Counted from the stretch's first letter, positions 11,926-24,172 are shown. The stretch is DNA of 64,000 nt from Arabidopsis thaliana (GCF_000001735.4 NC_003074.8:6448101-6512100), one strand, 5' to 3'. A program made the numbers and translations. The notes: generated by a model from the letters alone, not told the origin.

Positions 11926-14410
11926 TCAAACATCAAAGGGTGAAGTAATAGTAACCGAGGAAGGGTTTGATGTGGATTGACCAAGCAACAAATGATTCTT
12001 CATTTCTTTGTAAGACCTCAACTCTTCCAAAGCATCAGCTGTTGTCTTTGAGGCCAGAGCAATCCCCGAGGCTGTGATAGACGCTACTGCTATCTCATGA
12101 GCCCCTGCGGGTTTGTTGTTGTTCGAGCAAATTTCAGGTCTGGAAGATTCAGAGACATCTTGTCTGAGAGGTGGCGCTTTCTTCAGCATTCTCACAAGGG
12201 CACCAACTGCAGCATCTTGGGACTTCTTCGGGTATGACCCGCTTGAATCGAATGGTTCATGTATGTCTCCTCTGTGGTCAAACGACCCTGGTCTGAAATA
12301 AGGCAGTAAACCAAAAATCAGTTTCTTCTACTGGAAACAGTTACAAAACAAAGTCTCAAGAACTGAATCAGAAACCTTGAGACGAACCATTTCAAGTCAT
12401 TATATGATTAACTTATTATCCCCAAATATATCATGATATTAGTGATAGAGAAGAGTTACGATTTCTTGGTTTCTCTACTAAACAGTTCTCTTTCTTCTTT
12501 TTAAAAGATCAGTACAAGAATACCCCAAGATTGATCGAAGCTACACAGATACAGAAGCATTACAGTAACCATTTCGGTCTTATGGCTGTAAAATCTCAAA
12601 GAAAGAAAGAACATGAACTAGCTTCTTAAGCCCTACTGATTAGCATAAGAGGCCAGGATTAGTAAATCACTTATTTAGAAAGTCAATTGGTTTTGAAATA
12701 TAATAGCTATCCACTTAGAAGGACAACCTAAAGCAATCAAAATATTAAATGCTTGGGCTGTAGATAAATTGGAAAGGAGAAAATGAGATATGTAAGGTTT
12801 TTAAGACCATACCTGCTATTCCGATCTGTAATATCATCATACTCAACATCAAATGGGCAAGGGAAATCAGGATCATCAAAATCGTCTTGGAAAGATCTAC
12901 TGGAACTCCGGGAAAATGATATCCGCGGAGAACTGCTGGAAGACGGCCTCACCCCAGAAGGTCTTCTAAAGTCATCTCTCCCATAAAGAAACAGCTAGAA
13001 GGATAATGAATATCAGTTTAACTCGTTAAGTCACATGATCAAGAAAACAGATAAAAGATAAGACATGTGGAGTACGTTTACCTTATCTATTGCTGCTCCA
13101 GATTCACCAGGACCCAAGTTTCTCACAGGCTTCAACGAAGCGTGTCTCGACAACTTCAGATGAGCAGAAGGTGCCACAACGTTTTCTTTGGACTGGAAAG
13201 TTGGAGCTGGTATTCTGACTGGAGCACTTTCAGTACGTGTGATGCCTCTTGGGACGGCGTGTTTTGGTGCTGAAGGAGAAGGAGGAGGGGAGAAATCTTG
13301 ACAAGGAGAATACTCTTCGGGGTAGCTTTCCTTCCTACGACCAGTGGGTATATCAGAAGGGTGAGGAGGAAGATGACGAGAGCAAGGATGTGAAACCAAT
13401 GCATGTGAATCCGAGCGTGTAGGCGATGGTGAGCAAGAAACAGAAGGTGGAGATGCCTTGTAACGATCGAAACTCCAGCTATGGCGCCTTTGAAATGGCA
13501 GCAATGGAGGAGAACCATATGAAAGAGGAAGGGAAGGGAACCTCTTTAAAGGATCAGCCAAGGGACTTCCAACATAATCGGTTATAAATGTTGGAGACAT
13601 AGGTGTAGAGTGTTCGCAACTGACATCTGAGAGAGAACGATATAAAACCGATAAGCAAAGTCTACCACAGATCGTTTCAACCGGTGTGAAAGAAAACTTC
13701 TGCATTTCTGCTTCTTCTTTACGAGTGAATGGCTCAACTATAGAAGGGACCCTAGGAACAAGCTTGAACTTGAAGATCTGCCCCGAGGAATTGAGTTCCC
13801 GAAAAATCTTATAAGCAGGTAAAAGCCTAACCATGACAAACAATGATCTAAGCAGCAGAGTAGCTTTCTTATACATCACTTGCAACTTATTACTGCTTGA
13901 CCTCCTGCTACTAGTAGTAACAGATTCCCTGATCTTCCTATTATCATATTGCACCACCCATCTCTCAATAATCTGCTCGTTCTTAGTCTCACATCCCAAT
14001 TCATCTTGATCAGAATTCCAACCAGACTGATAATCTTTCCCGGAGAAGTTCCTGATAAGCTCCCTTTTACCAGACTGATCACCAACAAGTGGCCTCACCA
14101 CAAGAACAACATCAACAACCAAAGGCTCAAGACTGCTTCTCCGCCCGATATCGAAACTCTCTAAAGCTGCAGGACATTCCCTAAGAGCTAGATTGAACCA
14201 TTTGTCTCGAGGTCTAACACTCGAGGAAGAGGAAGAAGATGAGGAAGGAGAACAAATCATCTGCTCACCACTAAAGTTCCTTGAAGACATAAAAGGAGTC
14301 CTTGATTCGAGAATGATGTGAAGGCTTTTAGCAAAGAACTCAAATATGATCTGTTCTGCTTTAGCTCCTTCTGAATTGTTGTTGTTACTCCTGTTGTGTG
14401 AAGATGACAT
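11926..14410 (-). CDS. ATG13B: ATG13-like autophagy protein
   Basis: Regulatory subunit of the ATG1/ATG13 kinase complex that starts autophagosome formation under TOR control. Exons 14410-13082, 12994-12813 and 12292-11926 join in frame to 625 residues, the length I know for this Arabidopsis paralogue. The N-terminal part (about residues 15-270, EQIIFEFFAKSLHIILESR to IVEPFTRKEEAEMQKFSF) is the HORMA-type ATG13 domain. The rest is a long Ser/Pro-rich disordered region with many SP sites, fitting heavy phosphorylation. The frame is open upstream to 14494, but MSSSHN at 14410 fits the family start best. A 5' untranslated intron is likely, with a donor near 14652. The symbol is from memory of the paralogue pair. 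Confidence 0.88.
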
Positions 14411-15460
14411 CTTTCTTTTTCTGAGAAACCAATCAATTGAGAATAGTTCAAAATCAGTAACCCTACTAATTCCACATTTGATCAAACCGATCATAATCTC
14501 CAGTAAAAACCCAGAATCATAAATATAGTTCTCGATGATCTAAGAAACAAAAATCAGAGAGTAGAAACAAAAAAGAAAAACTCAACCCAGAACAGAGCAA
14601 GTAGAATACAAAACTCACGAACTCATGAAAAAGTAAACATCAGTACCTTACCGAGTCACCACCGACTTGTGTCGCTGCTTTTTAAGTCTTCTTCTTCTTC
14701 TTCGAACTTATTCTTCACTGTTTTTTTTTTATATAAGATTTTATCGGCAAAATTGAAAGAACCCTAAACGACGATTGTTAAAAAAAAAGGACAAAACTTT
14801 CGATTACAAAAAGTTAGTGTTGCGAGTTCAAAACTATGGGAGACGAAATTGAATCAAAACCATGAGGAATATCTGGAAATCAAGCAAGTTAGTTATCGTC
14901 ATTATCAGATAAGTAATACTAATTCGTTCATTCTAAAATTCTTTATTTTTCCAGAGACGATTTGATATCTTCTTCGTGACTCGTTCGATACACACTTAAA
15001 TACTTTCAATTTTTTTATTTTAGTTTTTTTTCGAAAATTATTATATATATATTTTTTAATTTTGTTAGTGGGTCCCATAAACTAGGTCCTTCGTAGGTAA
15101 GGGAAGTTTGGAATATATAGTTTCAGTTTATTTATTTATGTGACCGAATGTTATAAATTTTTTACTCTTTGGCTTCTGCAATTAAAATTAGCTAAATGTT
15201 TTTTTTGAGGAAAGATTTGTTGCAACTGAACAAAAGAAATTGATGCAAATTATTTATTTTGTTTATTGGATATGCATCATAAGATGTGATAATATAAAAA
15301 AATATGATTTTTCTGATATACAACTTTTTTTTTTTAGTTATAAAAATGTAGATACGCAATGAAAAAAAAAAATTAATAAGAAAAAAATCATAAGTCTAAG
15401 ATATGAGATAACAGCAAATCATGAAAAGATGACTATGTAAAGCAAAAACGGATAAAGTTT

Positions 15461-15464
<4 letters not shown>

Positions 15465-15498
<34 letters not shown>
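15465..15498 (+). repeat. Poly(A) tract of 34
   Basis: An uninterrupted run of 34 A. It could be a microsatellite or the tail of an old retroposed insert, but no recognisable body or target duplication was found beside it. Confidence 0.9.
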
Positions 15499-15500
<2 letters not shown>

Positions 15501-15963
15501 CTGATTAAAATTTGATTAAAAGTTAGATTTATCAATTTTTAAAATTATCTATTCAATTGTGTATGTAAAATGTTAATCTTTGTAAATTTTAAATTAAATC
15601 ATCCTAAAATCTTTGATAATTTTCTCTATATTTGCTTTTGTTTAACTTTGGGAAAACTGTTTATTTTCTTCTTGAACTAAGTTGTTTTATCCCATACATA
15701 CCCATAATTTTTTTCTGTGCTTAAACCCTCATGAACTTCAATATAATTTGAATTTACAACACAAATTTTTAAAACAGATTTCATTAGTTTTTAACAGACA
15801 TGATGACGTGAGAACTTCACACACATTGAATAAGTACGACATGCAAACTAAAAAACAGATACTTTAAACAATTTTTGTAACATTAATATCTGCGTCTATT
15901 ACATTTTCATATGTGCTTGTGTTGGATCGATCATATAAAAATGAGCCACAAATAGGTTTTAGT

Positions 15964-16021
15964 TGGGCCAAAAATAAGCCCAATTGAATTGGGCGCTAAT
16001 ATGAATTTGAATTTGAGCCCA
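15964..16021. promoter_or_regulatory. Cluster of four site II-like motifs without a gene
   Basis: TGGGCC at 15964-15969, AGCCCA at 15977-15982, TGGGCG at 15990-15995 and AGCCCA at 16016-16021 lie within 58 bp. Such clusters normally sit in promoters of housekeeping genes; no coding region follows on either side within 1 kb. Confidence 0.4.
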
Positions 16022-18203
16022 TATACAATTTCAAACGAAATTTTGTATGTTTGCTAATTGGTAGTCTTTGGCTCTATAACGCACTTCTTCGAAACCAGAA
16101 CACAATAATAGATGTTAGAGTTGGATGATTAATCTTAATAGAAAGATCACTTTAAAACATAATCCTCCATTGAGCCAAAGTGATGTTTCAAACATAAAAT
16201 ATTTTTCAAACACATCAACACTAAGGATCCAAATAATAGATGTTGTACACATGTTTCTCTTTCCATCCATTAAAAACAAAATATCAACTCTAAGGCTATA
16301 CTATACTATCGATTTTATGAAGCAAGAAAAATCTTTCTAAACATATTATATGCTGCATGTATTTGTTTCACCCTTTGGGAATGTATTCTAAATTAAGGAT
16401 GTTTAAAACTATGACTATTAATTTCGACGTGGAAACTAGTATCATATTGAACTTTCTTGTAAATAAATTCTTTTTTTTTGGTAATGGGTAAATCACTACG
16501 AGATTTCAATATTTAAATTCAATAACTTATCATTAGACTACCTGACATGCAAAATATTTCCCATGATGCACCAAGTACTAGAGAGATAAATGATGAATCC
16601 TATATATCTCATAAGTTTCTCATCAATTGCTCATTAAATTAATTAAAAGAGGCAAAAAAGAATTAAAAAATGATAGAAAAGTAGGGTTAAAAAGCAAAAT
16701 ATCCCACTTGTGATTTTTCATTTTTGGCGGTGGTCTAATCCATGTCCACAACCACAAATTCAACCATATCTCTCCAAGTCTCTATCTAGAATTAAATCAA
16801 CATATAAATACACAAATTATAAAGCTATTTATACACTAAAGCCCCTTTCTAATTTAAAAGTTATGAATATTTACTCAAAATTTGATGTGTTACTGTTAAG
16901 TAAGAGGAATATATATAATGGTATGTAGTATATGCTTAATTATCAATGTTAAAGTTTTTTTGTAACATCTTAACAAGCACTGCAAGTAAATTAGTGAGCC
17001 GAGGACGACCCTCAGGGCTCAGGCTGCTGGAGAATTGGGTTTCGGTTTTTATAACTACATAAAAGAAAGAATAAAAAAAACATGAAACGAAAACAGTTGA
17101 TTAAAAGCTAGTAAACACGTACGGGACCATTAAGGTTTGGGAAGATCATGTCCACCAAAAAGACAAAACTTAAAATCCAGACGATAACGTTTGTGGAGTA
17201 GACGATATTGAGCAGATTACATCTGTTTCGTTTTCTCCTTCTTCTTTTTTCCTTTTTCTCTTTAATCTGTTTTGTTTCCTCCTTTTTATATTGTTGCTTT
17301 TTTAGCAAAAAATATGAATTAAAAACTATATAATACAAAGCTCACATATATGCAGGCAGACAAGTTTCTGGTTTAGATCTTGAGATATCATTCCAATATC
17401 AGTAAAGAAGATTTTGCGTATATTACCAGTAAAGAGTAAAGAGACTAATATCATCAGATCAACATTGACCTATCTATCTTTTTACTGTCACTATTAGTAA
17501 CCGTTATTCTAAAGTACATTTGTATATTATATAGTAAATTATGTGACTTTGGTTGCAATCATTTCCAAAAATTAGGTAATTTACTGAAAGGAAAAGAAAT
17601 AAACGTTTTCAGATATATTTTGATTTTTCTCTTAAAAAACAGTGAGAATTATGAATGAAGCGACACGACACATGTGAGAAAAGCTCAATAATACATGAGA
17701 ATTATAGAGCAACAAAACACAACACTGCTTTACAACTATCAAATACTAGTGTCGCCAAACCATCATAATAGAGATACAACTCAACAAATGTCCTCTTGAT
17801 TATAATCAGAATTATATATTATTATATGATACAATACCTATCAAGTTTTGTTTTTGGTTGTAATCAAATTATTTCTAGGACGAAATGATTGTCCCTACAA
17901 AGCAATTGGTAAGGATATGGTAAGAGGCACAATCTCTCTTTATACACAAAGGAAGGACTCATGGGATTGGATAAGCTCTTTCTGGGTCCCTAATTCCTCA
18001 TTTCATTTTCAGAGAAAGAAGTTTCCAAAACCAACATTTAGTGATCTCTATATATTATATTCCTATTCCCCACTAAGTATCATCAAAGCTATATATAAAC
18101 ACCACTTTGAATCACCCAAGGCAATAAACCAAACCAAAACTTCCTAAGAAAAAAAAACAGAGAGATTTTTTTTCTCTTTCTAAAGCTTTTTTATAGAGTA
18201 AAG

Positions 18204-18866
18204 ATGTTTTCAGAGCACTTACCTTCTTCTTCATCTCAAGTTTTCCAAGAACACTTCATCGACAGTTTCGTCTCCAGAAAATTGCTTCAGCAGATCCCAT
18301 TTGCCCACAACGCTCAACAAGCTCATGTACCTGATAAGAACAACTTGAGCGGCAATGTTCTCATGCTGCTCTCTATCCTTTTGTGCGGTATCATCTGCTC
18401 CCTCGGGTTGCATTACATAATACGTTGTGCATTTATACGTTCTCGAAGTTTCATGATCTCTGATCCCATCTCTATCCCATCCACACCAAGAGATTCATCA
18501 GTAAACAAAGGGATCAAGAAGAAAGCTCTCAAGATGTTACCAGTTGTGAATTACTCACCTGAAATTAACCTGCCAGGGGTCGGTGAAGAGTGTGTCATCT
18601 GCTTGTCTGATTTTGTTGCTGGAGAACAGCTACGTGTACTTCCCAAGTGCAACCATGGATTCCACCTTCGCTGCATCGACAAATGGCTTACGCAACATAT
18701 GACTTGTCCGAAATGCAGACACTGTCTGGTTGATACATGCCAAAAAGTCTTAAGTGACTGCGATGCAGCTGATCAAGTGGCAGCGACAGCAACGGAGAGC
18801 ATAGATATCAGAATTTCTCCTCTAGAACCTGAAGCAAGAGTAGCCACTTTTAGAGAAAGCAGCTAG
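18204..18866 (+). CDS. ATL77: ATL-family RING-H2 E3 ubiquitin ligase
   Basis: Membrane-anchored E3 ligase of the plant ATL family, in which the RING-H2 finger recruits E2 enzymes. Single exon, 220 residues. Hydrophobic segment at residues 51-76 (NVLMLLSILLCGIICSL), then a basic stretch. The GLD-like motif LPGVGEE precedes a RING-H2 finger from Cys130 to Cys171 (CVICLSDF, CNHGFHLRCIDKWL, CPKCR) with the Trp before the fourth pair typical of ATLs. TATATATAAA at 18090-18099 fits a leader of about 80 nt. The symbol is assigned from length and position and could belong to the paralogue at 22235. Substrates are unknown. Confidence 0.92.
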   Translation: MFSEHLPSSSSQVFQEHFIDSFVSRKLLQQIPFAHNAQQAHVPDKNNLSGNVLMLLSILLCGIICSLGLHYIIRCAFIRSRSFMISDPISIPSTPRDSSVNKGIKKKALKMLPVVNYSPEINLPGVGEECVICLSDFVAGEQLRVLPKCNHGFHLRCIDKWLTQHMTCPKCRHCLVDTCQKVLSDCDAADQVAATATESIDIRISPLEPEARVATFRESS

Positions 18867-19658
18867 AGTATGCCAACAAAACAATCATAATTTCAAATTT
18901 TGGCTCTCCAGCAAGATTATAGTTTCTTTATGTCACTAGCCATAGGATGTCAAAATCAAACACAGCAGAGTTTTTTTTTTGCCTTTTGTTTTTCTCAAAG
19001 AGTACAGAACATATACCTTAAGCTTTCTGTGGCATCATACGTTCATCAGAATTATCTGAATCTCTACTTCTTTGCAATACTCACAGCCAAGACTGACAAT
19101 CGAAATTGTCATCTGCCAAGAAGCTTTTCAGAAATTTCCTCTGCATATTCAAATCACAATCACAGAGTAGAACTAGTAACTAAGGTCTGGAAAGAAATGG
19201 TTTCAATGAAGCTTTGGGCACCAAGACCAAGGTGCATGAAGAAGCAGTACTAAGACTACAGAATGTGATCTCAGTCTGACCTAATCGGTTACATATCTAT
19301 TCACTCACTCACCAACTTGGTAGACTAACACCATCAATAGCCCCATTTGACCCACAGTGAGTTATTTGGTTAAGAATAAATAAGGGATTCTTCGTCGCAA
19401 TGATAAAGAAATGAACTCAGTGTGTTTGGAAAGAGTAATGGACCCAACACATAACAAGGTCAAACTAATCCACCTAAGTATGTGGGTAGAAGTCAAACCT
19501 AAAAGCTACTTTGAGGAATGCTTATAGTATTTTAAGATATCAGGCAACACCAACATGGTATAAGATCATAATGGAAAGCTCCACTTTAACAATCAATCAT
19601 TTTTCTATAACAAGAAGGAGCTGCTAAAGTGATAACACATGTCCATTGGCAGATGTAC
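18867..19658. other. 3' flank of the first ATL gene
   Basis: Holds the ATL 3' untranslated region. On the minus strand 19081-19140 reads as a 19-residue open block with a good acceptor before it; it is an alternative last exon for the cryptic minus-strand gene but weaker than 19659-19688. Otherwise nothing recognisable. Confidence 0.4.
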
Positions 19659-20796
19659 CTATGCTAACACATCTCTATTGGCAATAATCTGCAATTACCA
19701 CACTCAAAATCCAAATAGTAGTCATTTAAAACCAAGATAAGAGAACAAAACATTTCCATCCAATCTAAAGAACATGGCTAGATTGCCAAGATCTATATAA
19801 TTCAATGAAGTCTAGAATTTACCTCAACTGAGAGAAGTTGAAGCCTATCGACTTGATACATAGCTTGATATGTATCCCCATCTTTAACAATTTCTCTGAA
19901 TATCAAACTCCCCATCCTGAAACTGAAGCAAATCCGAGTCATGCTAAAATAAAGTTGGAATCCACAATCCTGAGTAAACTACTGATAACTGATTTAACTA
20001 TGAGCAGAATGCTGAGATTATTTTTCAATGTCACTGTGAGATCTTGGAAATCTGAATTTTAAAATGGAACAAGATTTCATAAACAAAAAGAGCTCCAGAT
20101 AGATCTTAAAGATCCTAGTCACTTGTGATTGGAGTGAAATAGATAAAGTGCAAGAAAAAAATATATTTTACACTGCCCGAGTAAGAAGTGAGAGCTTAAT
20201 AGCAAATGAGGCTTTGCATAGAAAAGAAGTGTCATTGGTTAACAACATAAGAATGTGATTTACAGGTAACATAGGTCCACTATGCAGCTGAGAGATATGA
20301 AATGATATAGAATCTTACTGTTGTACTAGATCATAGTCCGAGATAATTGCAACGAATTGGTAGGTGCAATTTTCCTGTGGGGAGAAGAAAGATCTATTAT
20401 TAGCATAAAGGAAAATCCAACGGTAGTTGTGAAGGAGAAGGATTAAAATAGTATGATAGAGCGTTAGGCAAAGCCTTCTTGTTGGACCAAAAACTTAAAT
20501 CAATAAGAAGACACATAGTTCAACTTTTTCGAGTATAATGGATAGTAGAGGTTCAGTAATTCAGAACCATGCAACTGAAAAATCGAAAAAGTCTGTCGGC
20601 ATACCATTGTAGAGGAAAATAGCTGGACACAAAAAGTCTGTCGGCATTACCAATTCATCCAAGCCAAAATTGAAGTTCTCTGCATAATCATGAAAAAACA
20701 TTAGTAGGAAAAGATTGAAAGAAGTTACCAAATGACAATCAGTGAGAAATGCAAGTGAATGGCAATAATTCTGTCCCACCAAGGACAAGTCAGACA
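19659..20796 (-). CDS. Candidate unrecognised spliced gene, 3' part
   Basis: Exons on the minus strand at 20796-20729, 20677-20651, 20374-20319 and 19916-19823 each end in consensus GT donors and follow AG acceptors. They join in one frame (phases 0, 0 and 2) into about 81 residues with normal composition: NYCHSLAFLTDCHL, FNFGLDELENCTYQFVAII, SLIFREIVKDGDTYQAMYQV. A last exon at 19688-19659 continues in phase and stops after nine codons. The first exon here starts in phase 1, so upstream exons must exist. I do not recognise the family. The second exon's acceptor is a tandem AG (tgcagag) and only the inner one keeps the frame. It could be a real minor gene, a recent relic or a long non-coding antisense transcript. 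Confidence 0.45.
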
Positions 20797-22234
20797 CTGA
20801 ACATCAATAATGAACCTAGACAAATAATTAAAAAGTACAAAAGCTCTGTATTAGAAATTGCAAATTCTAGCACAAGAAAAGATTTAATTAGTGTGCTCCT
20901 GAAATTATTGTCATGGCTCTTCAAACACATTGAATGCGGCCAAACCAAATCAAAATCAAATGCATCCGGAAAAAGTGTTCCAAATACAACTTATCTCGAC
21001 TCATTCAGAGAGATACAGTATTGATACAACTTAATTATTGCTTATCATATTCCTTTACTTTAATAATCACAAGGTAGGAAGAGCACCAAAGCAAGAATGT
21101 CAACCAAAGAACGCACGAGTATCACATGGTATTCCAAGCAACATAAAAGCAATAAAGGCAAAGTTTATCACTTTCAGGCAGGGATAAAAAAACAGACCAC
21201 TATATGTTCTTACCAGCTATATGGAACCTAGTGGCATGAACAAAAGGAAAGACAAATCATTTTCAGATTGGCTTAAAGCTTTTCTGTAATTTTCAGAGAG
21301 AGACTAGTGAGGAAGGATAGATCTTCCCTGCTTCGCAACATCAACTTTTTCCCCAAAATACAAAAAAATCTATGCCAAAAGAATGCTTAGATAAACTATT
21401 ATCATCGAAAAATCTTGCTTTAGTTACGTGCCACAGTAAGAACGTTTGAATCTAGATTCATGTAGTTTGCGCTGGCAATTTGCAGTAGAAGACAATATAT
21501 CATAAAGTAAGCAAAAGGAAACTATATAGATCATCTGCTTTAGCTATGATTTAAATCATATGTACGAGACTGGCTTAGATAAAGGAGCAGAGCTGGACAC
21601 TAATTTAGAGTGATCTTTATCGATAAAAGTAGCCTTTAACAGGAATCATGGAAGGGGCTTTTTGCCTTCTGGCTGCTAACAAACTTTGGTTTACTACGGA
21701 CGAGACTGGCTTCCTGTTTTCCAAACAAAAGTCCATGAACGTTTCGCTATTCACCACAAAAACACCAAAAATTGAAACAACAAAGAAAGAGAGAGGCAAG
21801 TGACATGAACCAAGACCCAAGTAATGTACTATCTGAATGCTATTCCAAAGATGGAAAGTTCATGGCGGCTCTAGCTAAAGCTCATGGGTCCCTGTGAGCA
21901 ATTCTAGGTGATTTGATTTGCAAAAGCCACTGCCACATGTCACTACCATAGCAGAAAATGGTACGATGGGCCCATTTTCCATATGAAACCACACTAAGAT
22001 TATACAAATTCAGTGGAGAATCCATATAAGATGCAGACTATTAAATAAAACAAAACACTAAAGGACCTTGCTAATTTTGCTAGCATCCACCAACCATAAT
22101 TCAGAAAATTCAATTAAAACATTTTCTCACTAAATGTAAGAAAGTATATGGAAACCTTTACCTTTCCACTATATATAGAACCTGCAACAGAAACACAGAA
22201 GATCTATCAATCTAACTCTTCAAACTAGGTTATC
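20797..22234. other. Region between the cryptic exons and the second ATL gene
   Basis: On the plus strand this is the promoter of the second ATL gene (TATATATA at 22170-22177, about 60 bp before its start). On the minus strand it would be intron or undetected exons of the cryptic gene. An open stretch at 21617-21774 (minus; FMDFCLENRKPVSS...) is a possible exon, but no ATG-led frame or certain splice pair was found. Confidence 0.4.
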
Positions 22235-22903
22235 ATGTCGACCGCAACTTCTGCTCCCACTACCAAACCAACTGAGCTCTTCCAAGATATTCGGGGAGAT
22301 TTTTACTCAAGAAGACTGCTACTTCATACAGCTTATCAACCACCTACTGCGGCATCACCGCCGTTTGCAGATGCTCATGAAGCATCACACTCCTACCAAA
22401 GTCATATGAGCTTTGATGCAAATGTTGTCATGGTCCTATCAGTCCTCTTATGTGCACTAGTTTGCTCACTTGGACTGCATTCTATCATAAGATGTGCACT
22501 AAGGTACTCCAATTTATTATCATCCGAAGCTAGTGACGAGTTCTCAGTTCGCTTGGCCAACACAGGGGTCAAACAAAAAGCCTTGAAGAGTTTCCAGACG
22601 GTAAGCTACACAGCAGAACTGAAGCTACCTGGCCTAGATACAGAGTGTGCCATATGTCTCTCGGAGTTTGCATCGGGAGAGCGAGTCAAGCTTCTGCCGA
22701 AGTGCCACCATGGATTCCATGTCCGGTGTATAGACAAATGGCTCAGTTCACACTCATCTTGTCCCACCTGCAGGCACTGCCTCATTCAGACTTGCAAAAA
22801 GATAGCTGGGTACAGTGAGACGGAATCATCACCTAATCAACCACAACAGAACGTGCATATATCACCGCTAGGACCGGAATCATTGATACGCGGTTTTAGC
22901 TAA
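22235..22903 (+). CDS. ATL-family RING-H2 E3 ubiquitin ligase, second copy
   Basis: Single exon, 222 residues. Membrane segment at residues 62-84 (ANVVMVLSVLLCALVCSLGL), the GLD motif LPGLDTE, and a RING-H2 finger from Cys138 to Cys179 (CAICLSEF, CHHGFHVRCIDKWL, CPTCR). It resembles the ATL75/76/78 group on chromosome 1 (FDANVVMVLSVLLCAL, ALKSFQTVSY) more closely than the copy at 18204, which has the same order of parts but diverged termini. The pair is a dispersed tandem duplication 3.4 kb apart. The gene would sit inside a long intron of the cryptic minus-strand gene if the leader at 24.2 kb belongs to it. Confidence 0.93.
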   Translation: MSTATSAPTTKPTELFQDIRGDFYSRRLLLHTAYQPPTAASPPFADAHEASHSYQSHMSFDANVVMVLSVLLCALVCSLGLHSIIRCALRYSNLLSSEASDEFSVRLANTGVKQKALKSFQTVSYTAELKLPGLDTECAICLSEFASGERVKLLPKCHHGFHVRCIDKWLSSHSSCPTCRHCLIQTCKKIAGYSETESSPNQPQQNVHISPLGPESLIRGFS

Positions 22904-24172
22904 ACACAGTCAACTAGGCTTAGGTGCAGTTATCTTTTATAACCTGATATACATGTACTGCCACACCTTTAGAAATAGTCAAGATCCCAAAGTATCTGAA
23001 GTTCAATATTCAAAAACAACGTAATCGTTTCCACTGTAAAGTTTTAAACATTATGAAATGTTGTTTTCTTCACTCTTTTACGCCAGAAAGTGTACATTCC
23101 ACAAAACGACACTCCAATAGAAGATCTTAGACTCTCACGTCAGTGAATGAAATGATAAACAACTAAAAATCCAAAGATAAGGAAGCTGAGAAGGCAAAAC
23201 ACTCAAAACCAACCAACTTGGTCAACTAAGAGAATTCCTTAAATTCCCAGGTTATTAAAACATGGCTATGCCACTAGTGTCTTGTTTACTAGTAGTGATT
23301 ATCATACAGATTAATGCAAAGCTATGTACAATAAATAAATTAGCACTCCACAATAGAAGACCGTTCTTGATTTTCTCTACCGACCTATATTGAGTAGGCT
23401 GTGATGATAAACACACAACATAAAAAACGTGACAAACTAAGACACAAAGAATTCACAAGACCCCACAAGAGAAAAAAAAGGCTTTGATATAATTCATCCA
23501 CCGAAAATGAAGTTTATAGGTTACACCTAGAACAAATGGCATAAAGTAAAATGGAATCTGAGCATGAAACCACCCCTATAGTCAAATCAGATGATTAACA
23601 AACAAACATAGAAAAATGGGTGGTTTAAAATATAGTGCTAATCATCATAGAAAGTAAAAAATGGTACGATAAATTAAGAACCAGTGTTGGTGCTGTCAAA
23701 TATCAACATCTATTCTACCAAATTGAGGTTGCAGATTCTGTACCATTAAGAGACCAAAAACCAATCATTTCACACTGAAAGAGAGAGCAGTAAATGTACT
23801 AGAACTGCCCTTAAATAGACAACCTTTGGAATATTTCGAGAGACGGAACTAATCAGTACAGTGTAAGAAGAAAGGCTAAACTAAAAAATACTGCATCAGA
23901 CCAAAGTCCCATGGTTTCCAAATGAATTCTACATGTTCAAAACCCCTAGATGTGTCAACAAACACAAAAATCATTCTAGAATCGAGAAACTAAACGAGAA
24001 AGACAAGCAGGATCAATGTGGTTAAATTAATGTTCCAAGTTTCGACTTAATCAACTAAGCCCAGTGAAAATTAGGTGAAATTGATTTGAGAAATTTATAC
24101 GAGAATCAAACGAAACTGCATGAATTAGAGTTTTAGTAGAGCGCAATTGGGAATTTGAAATATAAATACTAC
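22904..24172. other. 3' flank of the second ATL gene
   Basis: AT-rich with no open frame of coding character on either strand and no repeats I could define. It would be intron sequence of the cryptic minus-strand gene if that model holds. Confidence 0.4.

Larger units (their letters stand above)
14411..18203. other. 3.8-kb AT-rich gap between ATG13-like and ATL genes
   Basis: The left end is the ATG13-like leader and promoter; the right 500 bp are the promoter of the RING gene, with TATATATAAA at 18090-18099. In between I see a 34-nt A-run (15465-15498), a cluster of site II motifs (15964-16021) with no gene attached, and a short GC-richer patch (16936-17062) whose minus strand reads like a kinase C-terminal piece. 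No convincing intact gene. Confidence 0.55.

Noticed and set aside
14411-14494. Upstream in-frame extension of the ATG13-like protein
   Set aside because: The extra residues (IGLIKCGISRVTDF) do not look like the family N-terminus, and the start at 14410 gives the known 625 residues.
17848-18147. Plus-strand 99-residue frame just before the first ATL gene
   Set aside because: It runs through the TATA box and leader of that gene; composition is that of promoter DNA.
18900-19253. Plus-strand 117-residue frame after the first ATL stop
   Set aside because: It lies in the 3' untranslated region, is Gln/Asn/Phe-rich without domains, and has no promoter.
21617-21820. Minus-strand 67-codon frame that looks like a secreted peptide
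   Set aside because: The hydrophobic start has no ATG, only a TTG; the first ATG comes after the hydrophobic part. Kept only as a weak exon option for the cryptic gene.
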